A stretch of 64,000 nucleotides of DNA from Sulfitobacter mediterraneus (GTDB lineage Bacteria > Pseudomonadota > Alphaproteobacteria > Rhodobacterales > Rhodobacteraceae), in assembly GCF_016801775.1 (NCBI RefSeq), contig NZ_CP069004.1:3596001-3660000 (forward strand). The letters are read 5' to 3'. Under the pieces are notes generated by a model. That model was not told where the DNA came from. It was given only the letters and a program-made list of their open reading frames with translations, and ran no database searches. A program made the position numbers and the translations under genes. Shown piece after piece: positions 64,000-64,000 of this stretch (the stretch's first letter is position 1; the number at the start of each line of letters is the position of its first letter).

Positions 64000-64000
64000 T

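Noticed and set aside
1..64000. tRNA, rRNA, CRISPR array, prophage or origin of replication
   Set aside because: Read-through for T-loop cores, regular repeats, integrases, phage structural genes and DnaA-box clusters gave nothing convincing.

Overview
The window is GC-rich, densely packed DNA from an alphaproteobacterium, most probably a member of the Rhodobacterales (Roseobacter group). The family and synteny signals are a hisS-hisZ-hisG overlap cluster, a class II B12-dependent ribonucleotide reductase, DUF1489 and TIGR02302/DUF4175 proteins, argH-lipoprotein-lysA synteny, a GcvT-fused dimethylglycine dehydrogenase-type flavoprotein, and a CceR-like operator in front of gap. This is inference from gene content; no rRNA or tRNA gene was seen.

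Layout. 1-8 kb: the 3' part of a gamma-glutamyltransferase, a D-2-hydroxyacid dehydrogenase, an MHYT-domain histidine kinase and a large dimethylglycine/sarcosine dehydrogenase-type flavoprotein. 7.3-11.4 kb (minus strand): a close-packed GST, aldo-keto reductase, D-amino-acid-oxidase-like, DUF938 methyltransferase and GH25 lipoprotein operon. 11.4-20.5 kb: an accessory-looking stretch of small, mostly single genes with long gaps and decayed DNA. It holds an orphan ectoine synthase, an IS110 transposase stub, an HxlR-like/VOC divergent pair, a tautomerase, a thioesterase, a methyltransferase, a RidA-like protein, a periplasmic-protein pseudogene with two amber stops, an EthD protein, a NrtS-like membrane protein overlapping a class III adenylate cyclase, and a nitronate monooxygenase.

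20.7-30.2 kb (minus strand): a seven-gene operon of xanthine dehydrogenase (xdhA, xdhB, xdhC) followed by a complete BMP-type ABC transporter (ATPase, two permeases, binding protein) and a strong terminator, which reads as a purine uptake and oxidation unit. 30.4-43.6 kb is mainly housekeeping: dnaE, a lipoprotein, slyX, hisS-hisZ-hisG, DUF1489 and nrdJ, then a secreted RTX/DUF4214 protein. 43.8-46.2 kb: a GMC oxidoreductase and a DUF2461 protein. 46.4-52.4 kb: a second complete BMP-type ABC transporter followed by a cytosine-deaminase-family enzyme whose residue pattern departs from E. coli CodA at the specificity positions. 52.4-64 kb: a BadF-type kinase, gap, a MarR-like regulator, a Hint-domain protein, TlpA, argH, two very small overlapping lipoproteins (one a candidate LptM), DUF2834, lysA, the TIGR02302 protein and a zinc-ribbon membrane protein.

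Two families of small intergenic repeats recur: clusters of ~20-nt AT-cored palindromes (35.0 and 56.5 kb), and a gene-end module made of a GC hairpin followed by a TTTAGGGCCA core (38.8, 54.5 and 59.2 kb). The best candidate for an undescribed system is the translationally coupled NrtS-like protein and PAS-like/adenylate cyclase pair at 17.7-19.2 kb, which could link nitrate or nitrite to cAMP.
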